This document shows, piece by piece, positions 12,991 through 25,178 of a DNA stretch of 64,000 nt (position 1 is the first letter of the stretch; the number at the start of each line of letters is the position of its first letter). This stretch comes from Eucommia ulmoides (lineage: Eukaryota > Streptophyta > Magnoliopsida > Garryales > Eucommiaceae): contig CM028338.1 of NCBI GenBank assembly GCA_016647705.1, positions 37,019,176-37,083,175 on the forward strand, read 5' to 3'. The translations under genes and the position numbers were made by a program. Below the pieces are notes generated by a model that was not told where the DNA came from, ran no database searches, and saw only the letters and a program-made list of their open reading frames with translations.

Positions 12991-13199
12991 TGTGGTGCTC
13001 AGTATGGCCTCCCCATGATGTAAGAAGAAGGTTTAGATGCTCACAAGTCGATTGGTCGCCCTGAACCGATTCATATCCAGGTCGTTTGAGAAATTCCTCT
13101 AGTTTTTCAAAATCCTTAGAGGGAACAAGGTATTAGAATGGACCGAGGAGTATGATAGCACCTTCAAAGAGTTAATAAAATACCTCTCCTCAGTACCAC

Positions 13200-13560
13200 T
13201 GCTCAAGGGGGATGAACTACTCTATATGTAGTCACCTCTACCATAGCGGTAAGCGCCGCGCTGGTTAGGGAAGAGGCTAACGTGCAGAGCTCGGTATACT
13301 ACTCCACCAGGGTCTTTACTGATGCCAAAATAAGATATACAAGGTTTAAAAAATAGTTCTACACTCTACTGATTGCCTCGAGAAAATTTAGGCAATATTT
13401 CCAGGCTCATGACATTGTGGTTTTAACCGACCAGCCTTTAAGGCAAATACTCCACTCCCTGATGTCTCTGGGAGATTGATGAAGTACAGCCTTGAATTGG
13501 GCCAATTTTGTATCGAGAATCGCCCCATAACAGCAATAAAGAGGTAGGTCCGGGTTGATT
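13200..13560 (+). pseudogene. RNase H of element A (broken)
   Basis: The segment YYSTRVFTDAKIRYTRF, then ASRKFRQYFQAHDIVVLTDQ, matches the RNase H tether region that follows Gypsy reverse transcriptase. It is broken. Confidence 0.75.
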
Positions 13561-13639
13561 TTATAGCCAAGCTGACTTTTTCGAGTAAATAGCTCACTGC
13601 CGAGCAAGAGACTGCCAAGAAGACCTCTCTATTTGCTTT

Positions 13640-14110
13640 CCGGGCCGTTGTGCCCCCCAGTTTAGTCAGCTTGCACGCCGACCTGGACCCCGATTCATGG
13701 CAGCTCTTTACCAACGGGTCTTCAAATCAGAACAGCTTAGGTGTCGGCTTGGTTCTCGTCGCCCCGGATGAGGAGAAAGTAAAATACGCTCTCAGGTTCG
13801 GGTTTTGAGCTACAAACAATGAGGTCGAGTACGAATCCCTCTTGATTAGGCTAAGATTAACCCAGGAATTCAACGTGAAGACTTTCCAGGTCTTATGCGA
13901 CTCTCAACTTATGGTCAATCAAGTCAACAGTGAGTACCTCGCTAAGGATCTGAGTATGGTGGCCTACCTGGAAAGGGTAAAGGCCCTGATGAAAAACTTC
14001 GAGAAGCTACAAGTCAAGAAAATACCCCAAGAAGAGAACAGGCATGCTGATGCGTTGGCTAACCTAGCCTTAGCGGCAGAATATACTCTTAAAAGGACGG
14101 TTCTCGTAGA
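13640..14110 (+). pseudogene. Second, archaeal-type RNase H of element A (broken)
   Basis: DSWQLFTNGSSN, then GLVLVAPD, EYESLLIRLRL, VLCDSQLMVNQVN and ENRHADALANLA follow the canonical RNase H. This acquired second RNase H domain between RNase H and integrase is a known mark of the Tat lineage. This is among the best-preserved parts of the pol region. Confidence 0.82.
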
Positions 14111-14339
14111 GTATCTTGTCGAGCCGAGCTCCGTGTCCTCGGATGAAATCTCTACTATTTGCAATCTCAGCTTCGATCCAACCTGGATGGATCTAATCAT
14201 GAGCTATCTCACCAATGGTACGCTGCCAAAGGACCAGACTCATTCTCGGAGAATACGGTACTAAATAGCATGGTATGCCCTCATTGACGGCATCCTGTAT
14301 CGCAAGTCCTTCTCGGTCCTGTACTCCAGGTATCTGCGG

Positions 14340-15330
14340 CTTAAAGAGGCCGACTACTTTATGAGAGAAGTTCACGAGGGAATTTGCGAAAACTATTTGG
14401 GTCGTAGGTCGTTAGCTAGAAGCTGCTTCTACACAGTTACTATTGGGCCAAAATACTTGAAGGCGCGGGGGAATTTGTGAAAAAGTGTGACAACTGCCAG
14501 AGATTTGCCGCGCATCCTCTCTCCCCGCTAACCAAGCTAGTACCAATGACCAGCCTATGGCCTTTCGCCCAGTGAGGGATAGATCTCCTCGAACCCTTCT
14601 CTCAGGGGACCAACCGAAGAAAATTCCTGGTCGTCGCCATCGATTACTTCACGAAATGGATAGAAGTTGAGCCCCTTGCCAGAATCACCAAGGAAAGAAT
14701 ATAAGATTTTGTTTGGAAGAGCATGATATGCCGATTCAGCATCCCAAAGACATCGTCTCGGACAACAGAAAACATTTTGACAATGATTTATTCACTGAAC
14801 TCTGCTCCGGGCTAGAAATCAGCACGCACTTCTCCTCTCCCGGTCACTCCCAAGATAACGGTTAGGTTAAAGTCACTAATCAGACCATTTTACAAAATCT
14901 AAAGACTATTCTAGACAAATCCAAAGGATTATGGGTAGAAGACCTGTACCCCGTACTGTGGGCTTATCACACAACAGCTTGGACATCTACCAGCGAGACA
15001 CCCTTTGCCATGACCTTTGGCTCGGAGGCTGTTATACTAGTCGAGATTGGCCTACCTTCACCAAGGACTGCGTATGCTTTTAACTAGGTTGAAAATAAGA
15101 CACGTCTAATGCCCAACCTTGATCTTTTGGAAAAAAGAAAAAAAAAGAGCTCAGATCCATTAGGTCGTCTATCAACAAAGAACGACTCAGTACTATAATC
15201 GCCGAGTCCGACCTCGATCTTTTGATGTTGGAGACCTCGTTTTAAGGAAGGTCACTCTGGCTACCAGGGACCAAAATGCTGGCAAGTTTGCTCTAACCTA
15301 GGAAGGGCCATACCGAGTTACTCGAATAGC
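14340..15330 (+). pseudogene. Integrase of element A (broken)
   Basis: A zinc-binding region (REVHEGICENYLG...KKCDNCQRF) is followed by a catalytic core (FLVVAIDYFTKWIEVEPL, then SSPGHSQDNG, LWAYHTTAWTSTSETPFAM) and a C-terminal tail with EGPYRVTRIA. Order and wording are those of Gypsy integrase. It is broken several times. Confidence 0.82.
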
Positions 15331-15419
15331 CTGACCCGACACATATAACTCAGAAATGGAGAAAGAAATACCTCTAAGGCACCCCTAGAATGCCAAAAAC
15401 CTGAAGTAGGACTATAACA

Positions 15420-16530
15420 AAAAAGAGCCACCTCCCTAGACTTGTTAGATTTTTTATTTTGATCTTAGAGGCATGTAATCAAAAATTTGAAATCAATGAA
15501 AGAGCTCTCGGTTCAAATTTTCGTAAATCTCCAAATTCTCTACAATTGAGATGGTGGAGACAAGTAGCCCTCCGGGCCAAGAGACTGGGGACGAGCTGCC
15601 CTCCAACCGCTTATCCAGGCAAAGGCGAGGGCAAACAGTCCTCTTTGTTGAAACGCCAGGGATGAGCCACCCTCCAGCCACTTCTTTGTGCGAAGGTAGC
15701 CCTCCCGTTGAATCTCCAGCACATCTTGGCCAAAGACTAGCTATCACACCGATGAGAGAGACTGATTATCAAATCGATTGATGGTTTTAGCTTGAAGGTG
15801 CTAGCTAGATGTCACCCTCCGATGGCTTCGTGCCAATCGCAACCAAAGACCTATTAGCTTACACCTACTCACTCGCAGTTAAGCTAAACTTAGATTGCCT
15901 AAAGGGACAATGCTCATGTAGGGAATGTTGAGGCAGTCCAAAGATGCTAAGACAACCTTATCTCAAGCTAAACCCCCTTCTCTATGACAACCCCAAAGTC
16001 TCGACAAACCGAACTCCTATAGTTGCCTGAGGGGCAGGATGGCCACCCCTAGCTAGCGATGGAAAGAATCGGGAAATGTTTGGCATTCAAAAACACGGTT
16101 GTTGGGTGTCTCAGTCATACTAATTGCGTTATATAGGAAATCAGAAAAGTTAGCGTGTAATCAGATGGATAATAATGCCTCTCCTGCCTGGGTAATAAGT
16201 TTCCAAAATTTGTCAAAGAAAAATACAAGTGGCCAATAATCACTGGGCTGAAGACAGACGTCAGGTCTGCAATTTACCAGGTTGGTATAACTATTCCTTG
16301 CGATAGCCGGGCTATTGTAGGTCGTCTCGGTTATTAAATAGGGCAATTTTCTGGGCTAATTAAAGAAGTTCACTATTTAAATTATTTGAGGTCGATCTTT
16401 TACTTCAAGTTACGGTGATTACTAGTACAAGTGTGCATTGGTAACCAGCTAGAACTATGAACCAAGCAGTGTAACCGAAAGTTGGAGCATACAAGGCACG
16501 ATTAGCAAATCAAAGAAGTTATATCCATTG

Positions 16531-16581
<51 letters not shown>

Positions 16582-16783
16582 GTGGTTACAAAATTGGGGC
16601 TCCTCCATGATTACAAGCCCGCTCTTTACAAGGCTGAGCAAAAAGAAAAAAGAAGAAAAAACAAAAGCAAAAGTTGTTGTTTTGGAGATTGACTGGGCTG
16701 ATCGAGAGCTAGTAGAGGGTAGAGCTGGCCTGGGCGTCACTTCCGATTAGGGGGCCTGCATGGTCTCCTAGGCCCGTGCTCGG
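15420..16783 (+). other. Non-coding spacer of element A
   Basis: No gene. Between 15545 and 15720 a phrase like GACGAGCTGCCCTCCAACCGC / GATGAGCCACCCTCCAGCCAC repeats imperfectly. A 47-A run is at 16533-16579. The last 140 bases appear to be the 3' end of the antisense ORF, cut off by the insertion at 16784. Confidence 0.6.
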
Positions 16784-17320
16784 TGATAGGTGTAAAATAT
16801 CTATCTACTCCTAAACCGGATTTGGTAGTTTTTGAGTATTTTAGTTATATTTAATTGTTTTTGAGTTTATTTTTATGTAATTCAGGTGTTGGGACGCAAA
16901 CAAGCGATAAACGAGCAAAAATGGTGGGAAAACGGTGAAGAAATAATGAAGAAATAAGGTTATAAGATCATAAGGTCCACTGCCGCAGCGAAGAAGCCAC
17001 CGCCGTGGCAGTGAAAATGCATAGGATGTGCTAAAAATGAATAAGAACCACCGCCTGGGCGGAGATGCATCAAAGAGTTGGTGTATATTGGGGTGTTGAA
17101 CCACCGCCTAGGTGGAGAAAACCACCGCCTAGGCAGAGAACCGTCAAAAAGTTGAGAGCTGTTTTATCGCCTAAGCGAAGAAACCACCATTTAGGCGGAA
17201 ATCAAACTGACTTAACCTCTGCCTAGGTGGAGGTGGAGAAACCACCACCTAGGCAGAGAATGATCAGAACATTTTGGAAAGTTAGCCGACATGCCCACCG
17301 TCGCGACGCAGATCCCCACG
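16784..17320 (+). repeat. 5' LTR of element B (incomplete)
   Basis: It aligns with 18968-19460 and includes several CCGCCTAGG / CCTAGGCGG palindromic words (about 16980-17250). The remainder of the LTR is missing here. Confidence 0.8.
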
Positions 17321-18281
17321 AACGGTAAGGAGTGGAACTTTTAAGTCTTATCCCCTAGGTATGTGTCAGCATCCAATTTTACTTGTCATTGTTATAAACT
17401 GTTATTGGGTTCGCTACTTAGTCAGTAAGGACACTGTATGTTTTTAAGTTTGGGGGGAATGTGCATCATGTTTTGTATTATTGAAGAAAGATGTGAATGA
17501 TGAAAATATTTTTTGTATGTAAAACTTTAAATTTTAGTTAAGTTTTATTTTAATTTTTGTTTATGCATGTTAAATTCTTAGTTTAGAGTATGTATGTTAG
17601 TATTTAGATTTAATATAGTTTTGTGTATGTATGAAGTCGTATATTCTTGATGAGTTGTTGAATTCGTCTAAGGCCGTTTCCCGATGATGAAAATTATCTC
17701 TTAATTGTATATCGAGGTCGGGGATAATGCTAGTCATGTGTGTTTTGTGTTCTTAGCATGTCGATTAGGTAAAAATTATCATGATCGTTAAATTGCACGA
17801 TCGCATGGACTCAGTGTATAATTATTTGAATGAATTGACGTTGATTATTCAGCAATAAGTTCATGACACAAATGAGGAATCTAGAACTTGATTTGGGGAA
17901 GACTTGAGGTGAAATTATAAGTAAGATAATTCTGGAAGCATGATTTAGGCCTTCACTTTTATCGCTTGAACCTTTTGAAGCTAACATGAAAAATTTATTC
18001 CCTCGTTCCCCTATTGAAAGCCGATATACCGTTTCAATTCTGAACTCGTTTCTATACTTTTTCTAATTAAATTTTTTCCAAAACCATTGTCGCTAAGCCT
18101 AAAAGTTAAAATTGAGTGAAATCAAGTTGCATAGACTAATGCTACTTGAAGTGAGTGATTGGGGTTTCGGACGAATTGTTATTGGGTCGGTATTAGCATA
18201 TTCACTTGTCAATCTTTTAGTTCTATTTGCACGCCCCTAACATTGTGCAAATTCGAATAAGTTTGGGGGTGTGCTCGAATC

Positions 18282-18316
<35 letters not shown>

Positions 18317-18967
18317 TATGTGAATAGTTTTTAATTTCGTTTATTTCGACAAGTGAATACAAAGATCTTCAATTCTCGTTCAGGGTTGTGTTTTTACACG
18401 TATGGGGTTAAGAAAGAGTGATATAGGGACAAGCGTTTGTGCCTCAAGTATCGTTCAATCTTTCCGATTTGCTATTTTCTATTCCTGCGATACCCTTGGT
18501 TGATCTTCAAAGCCAAACCAAATCCTATTAATCTTTGTGAATATCCGAACTTACATTAGTGGATAGTCGAGCCCAGCCAAGCGTATGGTTTTCCTGAATC
18601 CTTTAAGGTTAAAGTCATGAACTTGTCTACTAAATTATCCTATCTGGAGTTTGGTTAGTTATACATTTGAGCTCACACACACACACACATTTCAATGGAT
18701 CTAGAATGGTTTTTATTGATATTGAGTGTTGAAATTATAGAACACCACTTGGTGTGTACTATTTCCCGAACTTGATCAAATTTAGGGCTGTTGAGGGAGG
18801 ACCAACTTGGTCACTTCGATTGAATTTGGAACTCGCATATATATACTTCTTCGTTGTTAAAGTTTTTCATTTTTAGATTAGTCGTAGGTTAATTAGGGTA
18901 GTTAAGTTTAATTTAGCGTTAGGGTGTTTTGCTCGAGGACTAGCAAAATTCCAAGTTTGGGGGTATT
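17320..18967 (+). other. 3' non-coding region of element B
   Basis: No gene is seen. It is collinear with 29160-30608 (C) and, inverted, with 39088-40560 (D): GGGTTCGCT near 17408, GGCCGTTTCCCGATGATGA near 17672, and the GCTCGAGGACTAGCAAAATT segment before the purine tract. It includes a 28-A run at about 18288-18315 and a (CA)n patch at 18672-18690. Confidence 0.7.
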
Positions 18968-20513
18968 TGATAGGTGTAAAATACCTATCTACTCCTAAAC
19001 CAGATTTGGTAGTTTTTGAATGTTTTAGTTATATTTAATTGCTTTTTAGTTTGTTTTTATGTAATTCAGGTGTAGGGACGCAAACAAGCGATAAACAAGC
19101 GAAAACGATGGGAAAACAGTGAAGAAATGATGAAGAAATAAGATTTCAAGATCATAAGGTCCACTGCCGCGGCAAAGAAGCCATCGCTGCGGCGGTAAGA
19201 ATGCATAGGATGTGCTAAAAATGAACAAGAACCACTGCCTAGGCAGAGATACATCAGAGAGTTGGTGTATATTGGGGTGCTGAACCACCACCTTGGCGGA
19301 GAACCATCAGAAAGTTGAGAGCTGCTTCACCGCCTAGGCGAAGAAACCACTACCTAGGCGGAAATCAAACCGACTTAACATTTGCCTAGGCAGAGAATGA
19401 TCAGAACATTTTAGAAAGCTAGCCAACATGCCTACCGCCATGGCGCAGATCCCCACCGCCGCGGCGGTCACTTTGTCGACAGAAAAAAAAGATATTTTCA
19501 GATATTTTAAAGCCTTGCACCTATAAATACCTATTTTACCACATCCCTTAAGAATGCTTGGATGCTCTTGGAGCATAGAATGTCTCTAACCCTTAGGCAT
19601 TGATTCTTGGCCATTTTTGAAGAAGATATTCATCATCCAGAGAAGAGGAAACATTGCCGGATCGATCTTTGGTGACAGTGGATTACTCCACTTTAAGATT
19701 TGAACTTCCTCTCTTTGTTTCTCTCTTTGTACTTTAATGTTTTATTGTAATGATAATCAATACCTCTTGGTTTAATGTTTTAATGGCCAAAATCATATTA
19801 GATTAGTTAAATATTAGTTAGGGATCGATGTAGTTGTGTAAATACTAGTTTGATGGAATATACATTTTCTTAACGGTTGTTTGCTTTAAATCCGATTGTG
19901 TTTATCATTTTATGATAACTTCAATATGCTTGTTAAGGTATTAGGGTTGGATTTGAGAATCTAGGGTTTGACATTCGGAAGAGGTAACCCTGGATTCGGA
20001 TTAGGGTAAACACATCATTCGATCTAACGACCCAGGAGGGCGTTAGTTAGTGTGTAATCGATAACGTTGGTGCAAGACTCATGTGGCCTAGAGTCGTTAA
20101 GATGTTGAGGGGGACCTCTTCATTGACACAAAGTCACGTATTCTCCCGTCTTACACTTGGAATAGGTGGCAGAGGAGTTTTAGAACCGAGATTATCGGAT
20201 ACCATAAACTCCGTTATTGTTAACTAAAACGAAATCAAACATGTGTTAAGTGAATGAAATCAATCCTTAGTTAATCAACTTAGTTAGACTTAACCCACTA
20301 ATTGTAGTTTAGCTTAATTTTAATTAGTTTAATTTTAAATAATTCTTGAACCGTCTGGATAATATGAGACTATGCAAATTGAGGTATTCGACTTATTCAA
20401 CCCGTCCATGTGGGAACGATATCTGATCTTAAACGATGCACTATATTAAAACTAGACCTCGTGCACTTGCGAGTAGTCAATACGTGAGCGTGTGACAAAC
20501 GTCTCGACGTACA
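18968..20513 (+). repeat. 3' LTR of element B (1546 bp)
   Basis: TGATAGG...GTACA. It carries palindromes with CCTAGG and CGCGG centres, including the perfect ACCGCCGCGGCGGT at 19455-19468; a CTATAAATACC TATA region near 19521; and a single copy of the TCTCCCGTCTTACACT segment that is duplicated in D's LTR. Confidence 0.88.
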
Positions 20514-22860
20514 CTTGGCTCGTTGTCCTGCTTAACCTAGGCTTCTTGGATATCTTGAGGATTGAGCTCGAGCTTGATCTTCATATAGTCGACTTCTTTG
20601 AACTGGCATCAGACCGAGTTAAACGCCCCTTTGAACCCCAACTTTATCATGCTCTTCTTAATCCGGCCCTGGAGGTCTTCAAACTCTTGGCTCTTCTTCT
20701 AGTCTGCCATAGCTTTAGCCTGGACTTACTCCTTCTCAGCTTCTCAGCTATCCCTTATCACTTCAAGCTGGGTTGAGAGCGGTCAGGAACAGTTGCATGG
20801 CCCTGTTGGATCTTTCCAGGTCGTCCTCGGCCTGCTTGGTCAGCTCCTTATTCCTCTTCGTCAACTGCTTTACCTCGCCTCGAAGCCTCTCCAACTCCCT
20901 GTCGATATATTTGGACCTTGTTTTCTCTAATTTCTCGTACTTCTCGCTAGATTAATGGAAATGTAGCCCCAGCTCGACTGACGAATAGAGGGCCTATGAG
21001 GCCAAAAAGATTGAGAATGATGAGGCATGATAAGTCAAGTCTGAAAAGTTGTCCGAGGTAAGAAATTACCGACAACTGGTACCAATAGATATCGGAGGCG
21101 AGCCTGCCATTAGATTTTTCACTAAATTTGGTTCGGTTCACTGGGGGAGTAATCTAATGAATGAAGGTCGAGAGATTAGCCAAAGTCTCAAGGATACTTC
21201 GGTTACCTCGGATCCTAGTGGTGGCAGTGAAAGGCCCCACCTCATTCTCATATTGGGCCCCCTCTTGTCCTTGCTGGACCTCAGCCCGACTTTTCTTCTG
21301 CGACCTAACCGCTGTCTCGGACGTGCCCACTTTTTGTTTCCCTTTATCTCTCATTTTCGTAGGGGCCGGGCTCTCTGCGTCCATGGGTATCACCGTCAAC
21401 CTGGCTATGTCCGGGGTCATAGGCCTCCTAAGACTTGCCACTTTTCCTATTGTTACCGACCTAGCGTGGGACGTCTGAGGTGCGACCTTGGTTGTCGGGT
21501 TGACGGGCATCGACCTGTCAGTGATAGCTTAAACTGTCACCCCCTCTTTGGCTGGCTGATGAGTTTCTCCTAGACCCCTTCGATATCTTGTGCCGCCAAC
21601 AATGCCAGAATCTCAATGTCTATGACTACATAGAGAAGAAATCAATGAGCATTAGTCAATAGAGAGAAATAAAAGTATATATAATTTAACGAGCAGGGGT
21701 CGAAAGGTTTACTGTTCTCGAAATCCTTTTTCAAGGTCACTGGTGGCAGGGAAGGGTCGCTCCAAAAGTAGAGGTCTTACAAACTCGACCAGATAAGGAC
21801 ATCGACATAACAGAACGGGGTACTGAAGATCCGATCTCTTTGCTCAAGAATCTCCGGGGAGAAAAAGTAACTAACGCCGGTCTCAAAAGCTTACCCACAG
21901 TCCCCTAGTGCCTCTAGACTGCGAACTCCCACTATGATGCCAGGGCAGCCTCCTATCCGATCTTTCCAAGAAAGAAGAAGCCCAATTTCCAGTCCTTGAT
22001 GGATTTGGTGTAGCCCGTGAGAAACTTCTACCAGGCTGAGATGTAGCACCAACCCTTCCCACCTGGCATGGACTTCACCAAGAAGACGGAATGGAACAGC
22101 TCGAGGATTGGGGAGATTCCCTTAGCCAAGTAGATTATGTGAAAAGACACGACCATTCGCATACTATTGGGGGCGAACTGTGACGGATACAAGCTGAGGT
22201 TACAATAGACTTCTTTCACCCAAGAGTACATGGGGAAGCATAGGCCATCTTGTAGTTGTTGATTGTAGACCATTATGAACCTCTCTAGTAGGGAACAAGC
22301 CTGGTTGTCTTTCTTAGGAACGCACGTCTCCACCGTGTTAAGGAACGTATACCTACAGCGAAGGTCCCGAACCTTCCTCTCTGATAGGTCGATTCTTACC
22401 TGCCAGACTAAAGCGTCCTGAGGGACCTCACAGATCAACCAACCAGAGGTCAAACTGGCCCTAGGGACAGGACCCGACGTAGCCAGCTGGGCTTCCACCT
22501 CCAGAGAGGACGGGCCCTCGATATCAAGCTCCACGGCTAGACCCGTGCTGAGCTCAGCACTGGGCACCCTAGACGAGCCCGCTTCGCTCCTAACCCTCCT
22601 CCAACGATGCCCGCTATTTACGCTAAGAGATTGGGAGGTCCCCGCTCCAGTAGCTACCGGGCCCTTTCAAAAGATGAGGTCGTCCACTCAACAACGACCT
22701 TAGCTTAAGGAACAACCTCAGGTACATGGGGCGCCTCTAGTCCATCGATCTTAGTTACAGACGAGTTGAGCTCGATCTGCTCGACTTGTAGTTCAGCCAT
22801 AACTCCCTCAAACTCGAAAGGGTTGTACCTCAGCAAATAAGACTCCAACATTGAAAATGT
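20514..22860 (-). pseudogene. Antisense ORF of element A, putative gypsy-type transposon domain (broken)
   Basis: On the strand opposite to gag-pol, an ATG near 22852 (MLESYLLRYNPFEFEG) opens a gene. Its best domain (about 22030-22450) includes YNQQLQDGLCFPMYSWVKEV, SQFAPNSMRMVVSFHIIYLA and GGKGWCYIS, which I recognise as the putative gypsy-type transposon domain (Pfam PF04195, from memory). A basic Ser/Thr-rich region (21150-21510) and a coiled coil (EKLEKTRSKYIDRELERLRG, about 20760-20950) follow; the tail continues on the far side of insertion B, near 16640-16783. Antisense 3' ORFs are known in some Tat elements. The function is unknown. Broken. Confidence 0.7.
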
Positions 22861-22957
22861 AATAATAAAAAGAAGAGAAGAAATAAATGTACCGTGCTCT
22901 GAGGTCAGGTGGAGATTTTATGTTAATCTGGAGAAAAAAAGTGAATGAATGAAGTGC

Positions 22958-22967
22958 CTATATATAG
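22958..22967 (-). promoter_or_regulatory. Candidate antisense promoter TATA box, element A
   Basis: CTATATATAG lies about 105 bases upstream of the antisense ATG. The leader between them is pyrimidine-rich (TTTATTTCTTCTCTTCTTTT). This is the expected layout if the antisense ORF was transcribed on its own. Confidence 0.45.
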
Positions 22968-23192
22968 AAGGGCCGAAAAGTCAAACCATAGCGGAGGTGC
23001 ATAGAGCGTAGATTCACACGCAATTAGCTACGTGTTACGCATCTGGTCAACGTATCAGTCAAGCTTCTTGTGGAAGACTCGCGATAATTCGAGCTAACCT
23101 GTTCAACCGATCTGTTTTGTCTGCGTCCAGATTCCCATCTCATAGCAAACCATGATAAAAACCCTCAGTGTCTCATGTTCCATATCCCCATT

Positions 23193-23209
23193 GAGGATTA
23201 GGGGGCAAC
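23193..23209 (+). other. Polypurine tract of element A
   Basis: GAGGATTAGGGGGCAAC immediately precedes the 3' LTR start TGATGTCGG, the AGGGGGCA form usual in Tat-type elements. Confidence 0.75.
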
Positions 23210-23991
23210 TGATGTCGGTAAAATTCGGCCACCTCTACGTGTTCTCCACCTGGATTAAAGTAGTCACGTTAACAATGCCACTTCATCAACAACAACTTGA
23301 CAAGGTCGGTATATAGACAGCTTGGGCACCTCCTCAGGTCGGTTAACATGAAGCACTTGGTCAATTGCCAAGCAAGAATCTCCTCCATTATCGCCACCCG
23401 GGGTAGACCGGTGCAGTCGCCCCTACCTGCACCTTAGTGCTCGAGCCAGCCTATCGCTTTCCTAATATGTTTGGCCCATGGGATTCTTCATCAGCAAACA
23501 AAGGGGCCCAAGTCCTAGACCTATAACTCTAAACAATTGTGTTCCTTACGCGTCCGACTAATTAGCGCTAAACTGATCTTAAGGCCTTAATCTTTTGGAA
23601 TCCTAATTGCTTCTTCGCCTATAAATAAAAGGATTCATCTACATATTTCCACACGTGAAAAACACACTCAACAGGTCAAGGTAATAGTTTTACTCCGAAC
23701 GACCTACTTTCTTCCTCGTAAGCTCTTACTCTCATGTCAGTGGGGATGCACCGAGAACACCCCGGCGCATCCAGTGTGCAGGTGACAGATCGGAGCTCAT
23801 CTTAGAAAATGGCCCAAGATGAAGAACCGCAGGATGGTATCACCCAGCTCAGATACCTGGCCGGACAACGCCTGACCAGCTCAAACCGATTGCTCCAGCG
23901 AGGACGAAGATCATCCCCAAATCGATGGCAACTCTCCACGCGAGGAGTGACCATACCATACTACTGGTCGATCCAATTCTCGACATCAATA
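23210..23991 (+). repeat. 3' LTR of element A (782 bp)
   Basis: Collinear with 8741-9522 over its whole length. It retains a good TATA box, CTATAAATAAAAGG at 23619-23632. The flanking GTATA completes the TSD. Confidence 0.92.
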
Positions 23992-23996
23992 GTATA

Positions 23997-25178
23997 CGAA
24001 CATTCATCGGATAAAAGAAAAGGGACGTTTACCAAGTACTCCCAAAAAACAATCGAAACTATCAAACAAACCGGCTACTTTTTTTTTTTTAAACCGAGAG
24101 GTACTTTTGGTATTTTTGTGACTAAAATGACCCTAATTATTATGCCTTTACGTAACACATCCCCATCTTGCGGAGCTAATTTAGGTAATAGATAACTATT
24201 TTCATGTGTAACGAAACTATTTGATATTTTTATCTCAATCCAAACGTGAAAAATTAAAGCAATTACAAAACAATTACGTGCGATTAACCTTTTAAAATGA
24301 GACATTAATCACATTTTTTGGAGATGTTTTTCTTGTTGATTGCGAATGTTATATGTAACATTCATAGGTTTCGTTGTGTTACATGTATCATTTGTATAAC
24401 AGAGATGTTACATGTAACTTCTCTTTCTTTTCATCCATATATGAGAACATAGCAATGTTACATGTAACATTAATGTCTACAATTGTATTTGGGATGTCCG
24501 CGTTGCATCTTATTTTGACTCCTTATTTGTATGTGGAATGAAGCATTGTTGATAATATCACAAATAACATTCGTGTAACAACGATGTTACATGTAACTTC
24601 TCTTTCGTTTCCTCCATATATGAGTCTAGATAGTAATATTACATTTAACATCCTAAAATTGTATTTGGGATGTCCCTGTCGCATCTGATTATTATCCTTA
24701 TTTAATTATTACACTATGTTACTTGTAACATTCATGTAACAACAATATTACACGTAATATTACCGTATTTCTATTTATAATTGCATGTTTTACACTATGT
24801 TACATTTAACATCATGTAAAGCAATGTTGAATGTAATATGAATATAAAAACTCAAATAAATAAAAACAAAAATAGTGAATTTGATATTGATTTGAAGATC
24901 TTATTTAAATTAATCTGAATATATAATTAGATTATGAAAAAAAATGCGTACAACAATAATTATTTTGATTTTAACAAAATAATTTTGTTAAATATGAAAA
25001 CTTACAATCCCTATTATAGAATCTTTATTGCCTCAAATCTAGTGAGGGTAAATATGTCAATGGAAAGTATAAGAATCAAAATTTTGGGACTGCGCTGTGC
25101 ATGTAATTTATAACCTTGGATTTCTTGGTTTGTTATTTAACTAGCGGGTTTAGTCAATAATTTGATGGCATATCTAAC
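23997..25178. other. Unassigned AT-rich DNA with a palindrome array
   Basis: No supported gene. It holds the TTACATGTAA-rich repeat described separately; the rest is AT-rich and unrecognised. Confidence 0.55.
24340..24845. repeat. Array of GTTACATGTAAC palindromes in a 175-base tandem duplication
   Basis: At least seven exact or near copies of TGTTACATGTAACA occur, including a perfect 16-base palindrome ATGTTACATGTAACAT (24455-24470). Two larger units begin GATGTTACATGTAACTTCTC near 24408 and 24584 and both continue through CCATATATGAG to GTATTTGGGATGTCC. Confidence 0.85.

Larger units (their letters stand above)
16784..20513 (+). mobile_element. Athila-like Gypsy element B nested in A, internally deleted
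   Basis: Both copies of the LTR start TGATAGGTGTAAAATA.CTATC (16784 and 18968). The right end is CGACGTACA at 20513. Flanks CTCGG (16779-16783) and CTTGG (20514-20518) match at 4 of 5 bases, the probable TSD. The 5' LTR is incomplete (to about 17320) and runs into 3' non-coding sequence shared with C and D, so the gag-pol part is gone. The purine tract CAAGTTTGGGGGTATT (18952-18967) precedes the 3' LTR. Athila-like naming rests on LTR wording and the shared 3' region. Confidence 0.82.
8741..23991 (+). mobile_element. Tat-lineage Gypsy element A (15.25 kb, with a nested insertion)
   Basis: The two LTRs are both 782 bp (8741-9522 and 23210-23991) and are flanked by a perfect TSD, GTATA (8736-8740 and 23992-23996). 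Inside are a PBS-like site, gag, protease, reverse transcriptase, RNase H, a second RNase H-like domain, integrase, a repeat-bearing spacer, an antisense ORF and a G-rich polypurine tract. A second RNase H plus an antisense 3' ORF is the plan of some Tat-lineage elements. The coding parts are broken many times (more than ten). In the first 70 aligned LTR bases 14 differ, so it is an old insertion. Athila-like element B (16784-20513) sits in its antisense ORF. Confidence 0.92.

Noticed and set aside
22028-22567. Host gene in the best antisense frame
   Set aside because: Its domain type and its place between pol and the 3' LTR of element A show it is part of the retroelement.
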